Assembly: GCA_023512835.1 (NCBI GenBank)
Contig: CM042090.1
Location: forward strand, 57,027,865-57,091,864
From: Taxillus chinensis
Lineage: Eukaryota; Streptophyta; Magnoliopsida; Santalales; Loranthaceae
Direction of reading: 5' to 3'
Length of the DNA: 64,000 nucleotides
The first letter of the stretch is position 1. Each line of letters opens with the position of its first letter. Under the pieces are notes generated by a model. It did not search any database. It worked only from the letters and a program-made list of their open reading frames with translations, and was not told where the DNA came from. This document shows, one piece after another, positions 1 through 9,266 of this stretch. Both the position numbers and the translations under genes were made by a program.

Positions 1-251
1 GGAGCAGAGCACCGGCTGCGGCGGATCGAGCATGTGTTCTCCTTTCTTCGACCCCGGGAGGAAGACAAAGTGAGACTAGCGGTTCGGCGATTGGAGGAGG
101 AAGCCTTGGAATGGTGGCTTAGCATCTCAGGAAGCCGGGACATGGAGACCATGGCCTGGAATGAGTTCCTCCAGTGTTCCATGAGGAGTTCTTTCCGAGT
201 CATTGCGGTGGCGAAGCGGGAGGAGTTCGGCGGCTGAAGCGGGGATCGCGG
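1..251 (+). pseudogene. Element B gag, N-terminal fragment
   Basis: Frame 1 reads a capsid-like segment with the motif EEEALEWWLSISGSRDM, the conserved WW core of the plant retrotransposon gag domain. The frame is lost near position 180 and the gene is cut at 251 by the 5' LTR of element A. The same protein resumes at 9267 with ERDFRGLSRFAPEAI, matching the order seen in the gag of A itself (ARDPRRYLEYERE...RLSRFAPEAV). This continuity shows that A landed in the gag of B. The start codon is outside the window. Confidence 0.85.
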
Positions 252-339
252 CGTAAGGACCCGTACCTTGAGTTAGTCGGTTTGCCTCCTGAGTAGAGTT
301 TTTCTAGATTTTGACCTAGTAAATGGACTCCAATGAATT

Positions 340-550
340 CACGTGCAAAAGGAAAGATGCTTAGAATGGTGTCCTCTATCTACCACAAGTTTCGAGGCCA
401 AATGGACATGTATGTGAGGTGCACGTGATATGGGTCCAATTCACGTGCAAGTGTGGTTGTCTTCAAATGATGCAAGGAGGCTAGGGGTGAAGTTTGAGAG
501 CATTTGGAGTGCATATGGAGTTGCACGTGAATTGGGGAATTCACGTGCAA
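340..550. promoter_or_regulatory. G-box array with a 30-bp palindrome in element A U3
   Basis: CACGTG occurs at 340-345, 422-427, 442-447, 524-529 and 542-547. The last two are the arms of a perfect inverted repeat at 521-550: 13-nt arm TTGCACGTGAATT, loop GGGG, and the mirrored arm. CACGTG is the core bound by plant bHLH (PIF, MYC) and bZIP factors, so this reads as an upstream enhancer. The same array is in the 3' LTR, with the palindrome at 7780-7809. Binding is inferred. Confidence 0.6.
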
Positions 551-679
551 ATTGGCGTGCGGGCATATTTTTGCATGGTTCCCTTGGTTTTGACATTCTA
601 AGGAACTTTCTCCAAAGGACCATGTTGAAATTCTGAGTATTTTGGCCTATAGGGGTGCGAAAAGGTGCTAACTTGTGTG

Positions 680-759
680 ATCAAAACTACGTCGTTTTGA
701 TCTTGGGGATTCACTTAATCAAAACTACGTCGTTTTGATGTTGTGTTGTCTATATAAGG
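680..759 (+). promoter_or_regulatory. Element A LTR core promoter: paired ACGT palindromes plus TATA
   Basis: Two 22-bp copies at 680-701 and 718-739 each have 8-bp arms ATCAAAAC and GTTTTGAT around TACGTC. They lie 16 bp apart and end ten bases upstream of CTATATAAGG (750-759). ACGT cores are bZIP sites, and a paired arrangement close to TATA recalls as-1/ocs elements (comparison, not proof). The same block is at 7939-7997 with TATA at 8008-8017, and in the LTRs of elements B, C and D. Confidence 0.65.
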
Positions 760-1364
760 AGGAGAAGCCCTCTGTTTTAGGTTTAGGGTTCTCTTCAGCT
801 GTTGCGGCCGTCGTAGAGAGAGAGAGCTAGAGAGAGAGAGAAGGAAGGGGGGGTTGCTGGTTCTTTGGCAGGAGCATCTCGCGTGGGGAGGACGACGTTT
901 AGCGCGGGAGCAAGGAAGATCCGTTGTAAGGTAGGGATTTTGTTCTTCCTAAATCCTCCTCTGTCCTAGGGTCCTAGGGCGAGATATGAGTTATATCTGT
1001 TATATTATTTATATGTAAATTCATATAGGTGTGACCTCCTATATGAATGTTGGCCTTCAATGGCGATTTTGGTGTTTCTGGTGTTTGTGTGATGCATGAA
1101 AAGTGTTTGATAAAATGCCTGTATGACATGCCTGCTACATGTTTGATGAAATGCCTGTGTGAACTTAGGCGTGTGTATATGCCCATCAAGTGTTTGGTAA
1201 TATATCCGTGTGGCTGGACTTGTGGTTTAGTGTATGTATGTATGCCAGGATGTTTGCTCTATGGCCTGAATGGTTGGGTTTGTGCGCTTGTGAACGGGTG
1301 CACACCAAGTGTTTGGTTGTATGCTTGAGTGACCATGTGTGTTGTGTGCTTGACTGTGGTATCC

Positions 1365-1492
1365 GGCCTGAAGAGGCGGTTAAATAACTTTGCCTGAGAG
1401 GCGGTTAAACCAATGGCCTGAAGAGGCGGTTAAATCACTTGGCCTGAAGAGGCGGTTAAATAACTTGGCCTGAAGAGGCGGTTAAATCACTT
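1365..1492. repeat. Five tandem 25-27 bp units in element A LTR
   Basis: The unit is close to GGCCTGAAGAGGCGGTTAAA followed by TCACTT or TAACTT. Five copies lie head to tail; the second is shortened. The same array recurs in the 3' LTR at 8620-8747, so it was present in the transposing copy rather than arising afterwards. Confidence 0.85.
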
Positions 1493-2014
1493 GTGGTTAA
1501 AGTGTTAGCTTGTGTGGCGGTGGAAGATTGTGAATTGTTGATGTGGTTGTTATTATGTCTGTTGAAATCATTGTACACAACACCGCACTTGTACACATGG
1601 CATGTAGATGCTAGGAACATGGGATGGGTTGGGGAGACATGATCCCTACTGAGGTGAGGTTGCTCACCCCTCTCTACGTGTTTGTTGGTTTTTCCAGGGG
1701 ACTTACAGGCGTTAGGTGGATACACCAAGGTGGAAGACCCTCTCCACTTTATTGTTCATTTCAGTAATGTACTTTTATGATTTATGTAACCCCAGGGAGG
1801 GGAATGTACTAAGGGATTGAACTGTAATCAGGGACTTGGTTGTTTTGTGAACCTTTGATGTTTTGGAATTAAATAAAGATGTGGCTTATTTGATTTATTG
1901 TAATTGTTGGACTTGCTTGTGTGGCATCCAAGTAATCCAACCCCATTGCCCTCCGTGTGGGTGAATGGGGAGTCACGTACCGGTTTCCTCGGGTTGGAAA
2001 TCCGGGGCGTGACA

Positions 2015-2421
2015 ATATGGTATCAGAGCATGGTCTAGTTGGCCTAGGGTAGTGGGCGGACTTGGTTATCTTGAGTCCTTTGGAGGAGCCTGGAGGGACA
2101 TGCCTGATCAACATGGTCCTCTTTGAGCCTCCAAGGTATACTTAGGGTAGTCCAGTCTTATGGTAGGATTTGCATGCATTGGCATTAGGGCACTAGTTGC
2201 ATTTGTTGTCATGTGTGAAGGATGTGCATAACATGATTATGTGTGAACTGTGCAACTCGAATATTCCAATGTGGACTGTCTTGTGTGCAATATTGGTTGA
2301 TGCAATGGTTAAAATGTGTGTAATGCCATGTACGGCTTGACTTGATAATGAGGTAGAGGTAGTCAACTTGTTAGTAGTCAAACGCGTTCGACGTTTGTGC
2401 ATCTTACTTCATGTAGTAAGA
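2015..2421 (+). promoter_or_regulatory. Element A primer-binding site and untranslated leader
   Basis: The primer-binding site TGGTATCAGAGCATGG starts at 2018, three bases after the LTR; this class pairs with the 3' end of initiator methionine tRNA. The next 220 bp or so of leader are nearly identical to the reverse complement of 20280-20505 in element C, although the interiors of the two elements differ. A leader retained in a non-coding partner is expected to hold packaging and reverse-transcription signals (inference). No ORF is credible here. Confidence 0.8.
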
Positions 2422-3850
2422 ATGCCACCGAAGAGAGTGACACGTGCGTCCGGGCGATGGGCGATGAGTCATCTGCCCATGAGGGTCCGGGTGCGGGACC
2501 ATCCGTTGGAGGGCATGCGTTGTTCGGGCACGGCTACAAGAAGGCATCCGGCTGGAGGTACGAGAGCTACGGGAGGGACTCCGGCGGGACGTTCGGGAGG
2601 AGGTGCGCCGTGAGATGGCAGGCACGGCGGGTGGTGCCACCACCACCACCACCGATGGGAGAGGCTGCCTCGTGAGCGTGAGAGTTCGGCTGGGTGGTGT
2701 ACCGACCCGTGCGAGAGGATGACGTGGTGACACGGTTCCGAAAGGAACAACCTCCGCGATTTAAGGGGGGGAAGATCCTGTGGTAGGCGAGCAGTGGTTG
2801 AGGCAGATTGAGCATGTGTTCTCCTTTCTCCTGCCCCGGAGGAGGATAAGGTGCGGCCGGCAATTCGGCAGCTGGAGGGGGACGCTTTGGAGTGGTGGAC
2901 GAGTGTTGCGGGGAGCCGTGCGGTGCAACTCATGTTTTGGGAGGAGTTCTTGCAACTCTTCCATGATGAGTTCTTCCCGAATCGGTGAGATGGCGAGAGA
3001 GGGAAGAATTTGGCAGCTTGAAGCGAGGGATCCAAGACGGTACCTTGAGTATGAGCGGGAGTTCCAGGAGATTGAGTAGGTTTGCTCCTGAGGCTGTGGA
3101 AAAGGAGGACCTGAAGGCCCACAAGTTCACTCTGGGTCTTAGGCCAGCCCTTAGGGAGAGGGTGGCGATTCTACGCTTGAGGACCTATCTTGAGGCCGTG
3201 GAGACGGCCCGTATAGGCCGAGAGAGAGCTGGATGGTGGGAGGCGGGCCCATCGGGGTCGCCGGTTGTAGAGTGGGCCTGATCGAGATGTAGGGTCCAAG
3301 AGGCTCAAGACGGAGGAGAGGGATAGCGAGTTCTTTTCACGGTCGGGGGCGGACATCCGTGAACCCCGGGAGGTTCACCTTTGGCGGCGGAAGACGGGGT
3401 GGTCCGTCCGGGGAGTCTACCGAGCGGATGCCACTCTGTGTGGAGAGCAAGGTCACTTCAAAGGGGAGTGCCCCAAGAAGGACTGCGACTGCAACAACCG
3501 TGGACGAGAGGGTTATTTGCGCCGGGTTTGCAGGAGTGGCAACGGGGGAACAGGGGGGCACGGCATCCGGCGTGAGGAGTGATGCTAGCTTCCGTGCACC
3601 AGTGAGAGACCGGCTCGTCCGTGGCGGGCCAGCCAGGCGGGATCTAGTCGGACCCGACCCCAGGGGAGGCCGGAGCGGCGGCGGCACCGAGGCCGGAGGC
3701 AACCTTAGCGGGAAGCGTCCAGGTGAGTGAGCCGACAAGTGGCACGGGCCAAGGAAGGGTGTTTGCGCCTGGAGGCGACATACCAGGAGGAGGCCGAGCT
3801 ACCGCCCCCACCAGTGAGGGTGGAGCAGGACCATCGGTGGTTAGAGGTAC
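2422..3850 (+). pseudogene. Element A gag, frameshifted
   Basis: The likely start is ATG 2422 (MPPKRVTRASGR). Recognisable pieces occur in changing frames: a proline-rich stretch (2637-2658), a capsid segment with RQIEHVFSFLLP and EGDALEWWTS (2800-2990), then RLSRFAPEAVEKEDLKAHKF (from 3070). A zinc-knuckle remnant CGEQGHFKGEC near 3440-3475 lacks its first cysteine. Gag would form the virus-like particle and bind the RNA. At least three frame changes make it non-coding now. Frame assignment is by similarity to the gag pieces of B and E in this window. Confidence 0.75.
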
Positions 3851-5090
3851 CCTCTTGATCTCCCGTACATTAGCTTCGTTCTTTTCGATACGGGTGCATC
3901 ATGTTCGTTTGTTCTTGAGCTTGTAATAGACGGCTTGGGGTTAGCTTGTGTGGAGGCCGCGAGGCCCCTAGTTGTGGAGTCTCCGGTGGGAGGCATGATT
4001 GAGGTACGACGAGTGTGTCGTGGGCGTGTGTTAACCATGGCGAGGTGGAGCCGAGTTTTGACTTGCATGTGATGCCTTTGAGGACGTTCGACCTGATCTT
4101 GGGTATGGATTGGCTTATGGCTTTCCAGGCCAAGATAGATTGTTATCGGCGGCGTGTGACCTTCGTGACACCTGCAGGGACTTCTTGCACCCTGCAAGGG
4201 GAGTGGGACTGTGAGGCGAGTCGGGCCGGGCCAGTGTTGGACTAGTGGGGTGCCATTACCCACAGGTTGGCAGCCCTGACCTTTGCTGAGGAGGGTAAGG
4301 TGGAAAAGAGGGTGTGGCCCGCTGTTGTGGACCAATTTCAAGATGTTTTTCCACCTAAGAGGAGTGTGGAGTTCACCATTGAGTTAGTGCCAGGGACGGG
4401 TCCGATTTCCCAAGTAGCGTATCGTATGGGACCAGCCAGGCGAGGAGTGCGCAGAGGCAAATCGAGGAGTTGGGGGACCAAGGGTATATCGGACCAAGTA
4501 CCTCACCTTGGGGTGCCCCGGTGCTCTTTGCTAAGAAGGGCTGATGGCACGCTTCGTCTCTGCATCGACTACAGGAAGCCGAATTCGGTGATTGTGAAGA
4601 ACAAGTACCCGTTGCCTCGGATAGATGACCTGTTTGACCGGTTGAGTGGGGCCCAGGTGGTTTTCCAAGATAGATTTACGGTCGGGGTATCACCGGCTCG
4701 GGGTTAGGGAGGAGGACATCCCTAAGACGGCTTTCGGTGCAGGTATGGGCATTATGAGTGGGTAGTGATGCCTTTCGGGCTCACTAATGCGCCAGCGGTG
4801 TTCATGCATTTGATGAACCAAGTCTTTGCCCCATACTTAGACTCGTTCGTGGTGGTGTTTATCGACGATATCTTGGTGTATTCCAAGACCGAGAGGGAGC
4901 ATGTGGAGCACTTGGCAACGGTGTTGCAAACCTTGAGGGACCAGCAGTGTTTGCTAAGTTTAGCAAGTGTGAGTTTTGGCTGCAGGAGGTTCACTTTCTT
5001 GGCCATGTGGTGTCAGCTGAGGGAGTTAGGGTGGACCCAGCCAAGATTGAGGCCGTGGCATTGTGGGCGAGGCCAACAACCGTTTTTTAG
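3851..5090 (+). pseudogene. Element A aspartic protease and reverse transcriptase, frameshifted
   Basis: The protease active site DTGAS is at 3887-3901, within a retropepsin-like segment running to about 4240 (LILGMDWLMAFQAKIDCYRRRV). RT follows: LRLCIDYRK (about 4550), [16 protein letters not shown] (4608-4655), [24 protein letters not shown] (4750-4820) and the catalytic FIDD at 4858-4869, the usual gypsy variant of YxDD. Frame breaks fall between protease and RT, after 4655, and after the FIDD segment. The RT would copy element RNA inside particles; here it is only a relic. Confidence 0.85.
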
Positions 5091-5720
5091 ATCCGTAGTT
5101 TTCTTGGTTTGGCGGGGTACTATCGTCGTTTTGTAGAGGGGTTCTCCCGTTTGGCGGCTCCTATGACGGCGTTGACTAGGAAAGGAGTGAAATTTGAGTG
5201 GACAGACAAGTGCCAGCAGGCGTTTGAGACTCTCAAAACCCGTTTGACCACTGCCCGTGTTGAGGTTGCCTAGGGAGGATATTCCATATGAGGTATCTTG
5301 TGATGCGTCCAGGGTTGGTTTGGGGTGTGTGCTTATGCGAGGAGCACGGTGTGGTAGCTTATGGGTCGAGGCATTGAAGCCTCATGAGCGAGAATTATCC
5401 TACTCATGACCTTGAGTTAGCGGGCTGTTATCTTCGCCCTGAAGGGTTGGCGGCACTACCTCTTGGGGGGAAAAGTTTGTGGTGTTCTCGGATCACAAGA
5501 GCCTTCGGTACATCTTTACTCGAAGGACTTGAATTTGAGGCAAAGGAGATGGGTGGAGTATTTGCGGACCTTCGATTTTACTCTTGCCTATACCCCGGGC
5601 AAGGGTAATGTTGTGGGCCGATGCATTGAGCGAGAAAAGGGAAAGCTGAGGTGGCCGTGAGGGAGTGGAAGGCGATGGAGCGATTGGCGATGTTGCAGCT
5701 GCGGCTTTTGTTCGTGATGG
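5091..5720 (+). pseudogene. Element A RNase H, frameshifted
   Basis: The region continues from RT with [30 protein letters not shown] (about 5100-5190), CDASRVGLGCV (5300-5330), YPTHDLELA (5395-5420), [12 protein letters not shown] (5530-5565) and TPGKGN (5595-5610), the standard order of gypsy RNase H. The metal-binding aspartate of CDAS is present. The frame shifts at least twice. Segments match RNase H of B (11349-11960) and E (minus, 28111-28767), which supports the assignment. Confidence 0.8.
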
Positions 5721-5784
5721 TGGGACAGTCCCCGAGTCCTTTGGTGGTTGTGCCTGAGTTGTACCAGCGCGTCCGGGAGGAACA

Positions 5785-6720
5785 ATGGGTGACATTGAGT
5801 GTGAGGTTCTCCGTGCCCGTATTGAGGCTGGTGAGCTATCTGAGGACTGGACAAAGGGTCCTGAGCATGAGTTGTCATTTCAGGGGCGGTTGGTGGTAGC
5901 TTCTTCCCTCAGGGACGAGGTGATGAGGGAGTTTCACCAATCTAGAGTTGTTGTGCATCCAGGGGGTACGAAGATGTACCATGCGCTTCGCGGACATTTT
6001 TGGTGGCCTGGGATGAAACGCGATGTAGCTGCCTTTGTTTCGCGGTGCCTCACGTGTCAGCAGGTGAAGGCTGAGCATCAGCGGCCGGCGGGCATGTTAC
6101 GACCCTTGCCCATAGCAAGAATGGAAGTGGGACCATATCGCGATGGATTTTGTGGATCGGTCTTCCACCCACAACTGGGAGGAAGGATATGATTTGGGTG
6201 ATTGTGGATCGACTCACAAAGTCGGCCCATTTCCTTGCTGTTCGCGAGCGGGACTCCATTGGGACCTTGAGTCAGCTGTACATGGACGAGATTGTGAGAC
6301 TGCATGGGGTACCATCATCGGTTGTCTCTGACCGGGATTCGAGGTTCACTTCCCGTTTTTGGGCAGGTTTGCAGGAGGCTATGGGGACCAAGCTTCACTT
6401 GAGTACAGCCTTTCACCCTGAGACTGACGGCCAGACAGAGAGGACGAATCAGACCATGGAGGACATGTTGAGGGCTTGTGTGCTAGATTTTGGGGGTTCG
6501 TGGGCAACTCACCTTCCTTTGGTGGAGTTTGCCTACAACAACGTTATCGGGCATCCATTGGGATGGCTCCTTTTGAGGCGTTGTATGGACGGCCGTGTCG
6601 ATCCCCTTTGTGTTGGACCGAGGTTGGGGAGACGGCTCTCTTGGGACCGCAGTTGGTTCAAGAGGCTACTGAGAAGGTCAAGTTGATTCGTCAGCGTTTG
6701 TTGTCAGCTTAGAGTCGGCA
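5785..6720 (+). pseudogene. Element A integrase core, frameshifted
   Basis: From 5785 a frame gives the zinc-binding HHCC region: FHQSRVVVHPGGTKMYHALRG then [27 protein letters not shown], ending near 6085. The catalytic core follows: a frame break lies near MDFV (6144-6155), then [28 protein letters not shown], and [12 protein letters not shown], which supply the second aspartate and the glutamate of DDE. The frame breaks again near 6540 at the YNN segment. At 6055-6060 it retains CAGCAG (QQ) where B and E have a TAG, which helps to date those stops as later mutations. Confidence 0.85.
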
Positions 6721-6751
6721 GAAATCTTATGCGGATCAGCGACGGCGACCT

Positions 6752-7195
6752 TTGGAGTTTTCTGTTGGTGATCATGTGTTCCTTCGTGTCTCTCCACGAC
6801 GTGGTCATCGACGGTTTGGGCGAGGTTCCAAGCTATCTCCACGGTTTATTGGTCCTTTTGAGATTCTGGATCGTGTAGGGCCTGTGGCCTACCGGTTAGC
6901 GTTACCACCGCGGTTGAGTCGAGTGCACAACGTGTTTCACGTGTCCCAGTTGCGGAAGTATCACCCTGACCCCACTCATGTGATTGATTGGGGGACGTTG
7001 GACATTGAGGATGACATGTCCGTCATTGAGGCCCCTATCCGTATCCTCGATCGGCGAGAGAAGCTATTGCGGGGTCGTCTTATTCCTTTGGTTCGCGTCT
7101 TGTGGCAACACCGTGGCATTGAGGAGGAGACATGGGAACGTGAGTCCGTGATGCGGGAGCAGCACCCAGACTTGTTCGAGGACGAACAATCTTAA
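6752..7195 (+). CDS. Element A integrase C-terminus with chromodomain-like tail
   Basis: An open 147-codon stretch reads a GPF/Y-type module ([21 protein letters not shown]), then [20 protein letters not shown], then RILDRREKLLRG...[19 protein letters not shown], which is the chromodomain-like C-terminus of plant chromoviruses, and ends LFEDEQS. In chromoviruses this tail steers integration to marked chromatin. It is the best preserved piece of A but is cut off from the rest by frameshifts. The final codons form a perfect 7-bp hairpin (7172-7189). Confidence 0.8.
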   Translation: MEFSVGDHVFLRVSPRRGHRRFGRGSKLSPRFIGPFEILDRVGPVAYRLALPPRLSRVHNVFHVSQLRKYHPDPTHVIDWGTLDIEDDMSVIEAPIRILDRREKLLRGRLIPLVRVLWQHRGIEEETWERESVMREQHPDLFEDEQS

Positions 7196-7492
7196 GCGTG
7201 GGAGGTGGCTGTTGGCCAAGGGATAGTGATGTGTTTTCTTGTATTAGTTGATGTATTTGTATTGTCTTTTAAAGACATGTGCTTAATTGTGATGTGCTTT
7301 GAGATGTGTATTCGTGCCATGCGGACATGTGTTATGTGCATTATTGTGGTTATGGATTATGGTGGTGCTTGTTATGTCTTTGTTGTCTTGTGTGTGGTGT
7401 ATGACCCATTTGGGTGTTGTGGCTCGCCGTGTGGCAAATGGGTAGCTTGTGTTTGTTTTCCTTGTATGTCATTTCTTTTCGAGGACGAAAAG
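7172..7492 (+). promoter_or_regulatory. Element A 3' UTR bounded by two related hairpins
   Basis: Hairpin 1 (7172-7189) is TTGTTCG, loop AGGA, CGAACAA, and lies across the last pol codons. Hairpin 2 (7475-7492) is CTTTTCG, loop AGGA, CGAAAAG, just before the purine tract AAGGAGGAGAGGA (7497-7509) and the 3' LTR. The stems differ at two base pairs and both differences are paired. The roughly 285 bp between them has no credible gene; an ORF ending FLFEDEKS (7205-7498) is open, but its frame is not kept in element B. Confidence 0.65.
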
Positions 7493-7509
7493 TCTTAAGG
7501 AGGAGAGGA

Positions 7510-9266
7510 TGTAAGGACCCGTACCTTGAGTTAGTCGGTTTGCCTCCTGAGTAGAGTTTTTCTAGATTTTGACCTAGTAAATGGACTCCAATGAATTCAC
7601 GTGCAAAAGGAAAGATGCTTAGAATGGTGTCCTCTATCTACCACGAAGTTTCAGGCCAAATGGACATGTATGTGAGGTGCACGTGATATGGGTCCAATTC
7701 ACGTGCAAGTGTGGTTGTCTTCTAAATGATGCAAGGAGGCTAGGGGTGAAGTTTGAGAGCATTTGGAGTGCATATGGAGTTGCACGTGAATTGGGGAATT
7801 CACGTGCAAATTGGCGTGCGAGCATATTTTTGCATGGTTCCCTTGGTTTTGACATTCTAAGGAACTTTCTCCAAAGGACCATGTTGAAATTCCGAGTATT
7901 TTGGCCTATAGGGGTGCGAAAAGGTGCTAACTTGTGTGATCAAAACTACGTCGTTTTGATCCTGGGATTCACTTAATCAAAACTACGTCGTTTTGATGTT
8001 GTGTTGTCTATATAAGGAGGAGAAGCCCTCTGTTTTAGGTTTAGGGTTCTCTTGTTCTTTGCCACCGTCGTAGAGAGAGAGAGAGAGCTAGAGAGAGAGA
8101 AGGAAGGGGAGTTGCTAGTTGCTGCCGGAGCATCTCGCGTGGGGAGGACGGCATTTAGCGCGGGAGCAAGGAAGATCTGTTGTAAGGTAGGGATTCTGTT
8201 CTTCCTAAATCCTCCTCTGTCCTAGGGTCCTAGGGCAGAATATGAGTTATATCTATTATATTATTTATATGTAAATTCATATAGGTGTGACCTCCTATAT
8301 GAATGTTGGCCTTCAATGGCGATTTTGGTGTTTCTGGTGTTTGTGTGATGCATGAAAAGTGTTTGATAAAATGCCTGTATGACATGCCTGCTACATGTTT
8401 GATGAAATGCCTGTGTGAACTTAGCTGTGTGTATATGCCCATCAAGTGTTTGGTAATATATCCGTGTGACTGGACTTGTGGTTTAGTGTATGTATGTATG
8501 CCGGATGTTTGCTCTATGGCCTGAATGGTTGGGTTTGTGCGCTTGTGAACGGGTGCACACCAAGTGTTTGGTTGTATGCTTGAGTGACCATGTGTGTTGT
8601 GTGCTTGACTGTGGTATCTGGCCTAAAGAGGCGGTTAAATAACTTTGCCTGAGAGGCGGTTAAACCAGTGGCCTGAAGAGGCGGTTAAATCACTTGGCCT
8701 GAAGAGGCGGTTAAATAACTTGGCCTGAAGAGGCGGTTAAATCACTTGTGGTTAAAGTGTTAGCCGTGTGGCGGTGGAAGATTGTGAATTGTTGATGTGG
8801 TTGTTATTATGTCTGGTTGAAATCATTGTACACAACACTGCACTTGTACACATGGCATGTAGATGCTAGGAACATGGGATGGGTTGGGGAGACATGATCC
8901 CTATGAGCTGAGGTTGCTCACCCCTCCTACTGTGTTTGTTGGTTTTTCCAGGGACTTACAGGCGTTAGGTGGATACACCAAGGTGGAAGACCCTCTCCAC
9001 TTTATTGTTCATTTCAGTAATGCACTTTTATGATTTATGTAACCCCAGGGAGGGGAATGTACTAAGGGATTGAACTGTAATCAGGGACTTGGTTGTTTTG
9101 TGAACCTTTGATGTTTTGGAATTAAATAAAGATGTGGCTTATTTGATTTATTGTAATTGTTAGACTTGCTTGTGTGGCATCCAGTAATCCAACCCCATTG
9201 CCCTCCGTGTGGGTGAATGGGGAGTCACGTACCGGTTTCCTCGGGTTGGAAATCCGGGGCGTGACA
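7510..9266 (+). repeat. Element A 3' LTR
   Basis: This 1,757-bp LTR starts TGTAAGGACCCG and ends GGGGCGTGACA, with the intact TG...CA ends missing from its 5' partner. It repeats the G-box palindrome (7780-7809), both ACGT palindromes (7939-7960, 7976-7997), TATA (8008-8017) and the 25-27 bp tandem array (8620-8747). After it the gag of B resumes. Confidence 0.95.

Larger units (their letters stand above)
252..2014 (+). repeat. Element A 5' LTR
   Basis: This 1,763-bp repeat matches 7510-9266 along its whole length with scattered substitutions and short indels. It ends in GGGGCGTGACA and is followed after three bases by the primer-binding site. U3 holds five CACGTG boxes (340-547), two ACGT-centred palindromes (680-701 and 718-739), a TATA box at 750-759 and a GA-rich 5' transcribed leader (about 817-843). 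Downstream are five 25-27 bp tandem units (1365-1492) and an AATAAA at 1872-1877, a plausible polyadenylation signal near the R/U5 end. Confidence 0.95.
252..9266 (+). mobile_element. Element A: complete chromovirus-type Ty3/gypsy retrotransposon
   Basis: Two near-identical LTRs (252-2014 and 7510-9266) bound a 5.5 kb interior with an initiator-Met-type primer-binding site at 2018, gag, protease, RT, RNase H, integrase and a chromodomain-like tail, then a purine-rich tract beside the 3' LTR. The 5-bp flanks are CGCGG (247-251) and CGCGC (9267-9271), a TSD with one mismatch. The first base of the 5' LTR is C where the 3' LTR has T, so the terminal TG is mutated on that side. All coding frames are broken by frameshifts and stops even though the LTRs have stayed similar, so the copy is dead or was mobilised in trans. 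Confidence 0.95.

Noticed and set aside
2469..3122. 217-codon minus-strand ORF opposite element A gag
   Set aside because: Shadow of GC-rich gag on the plus strand; no motif, and not kept opposite gag of E or B.
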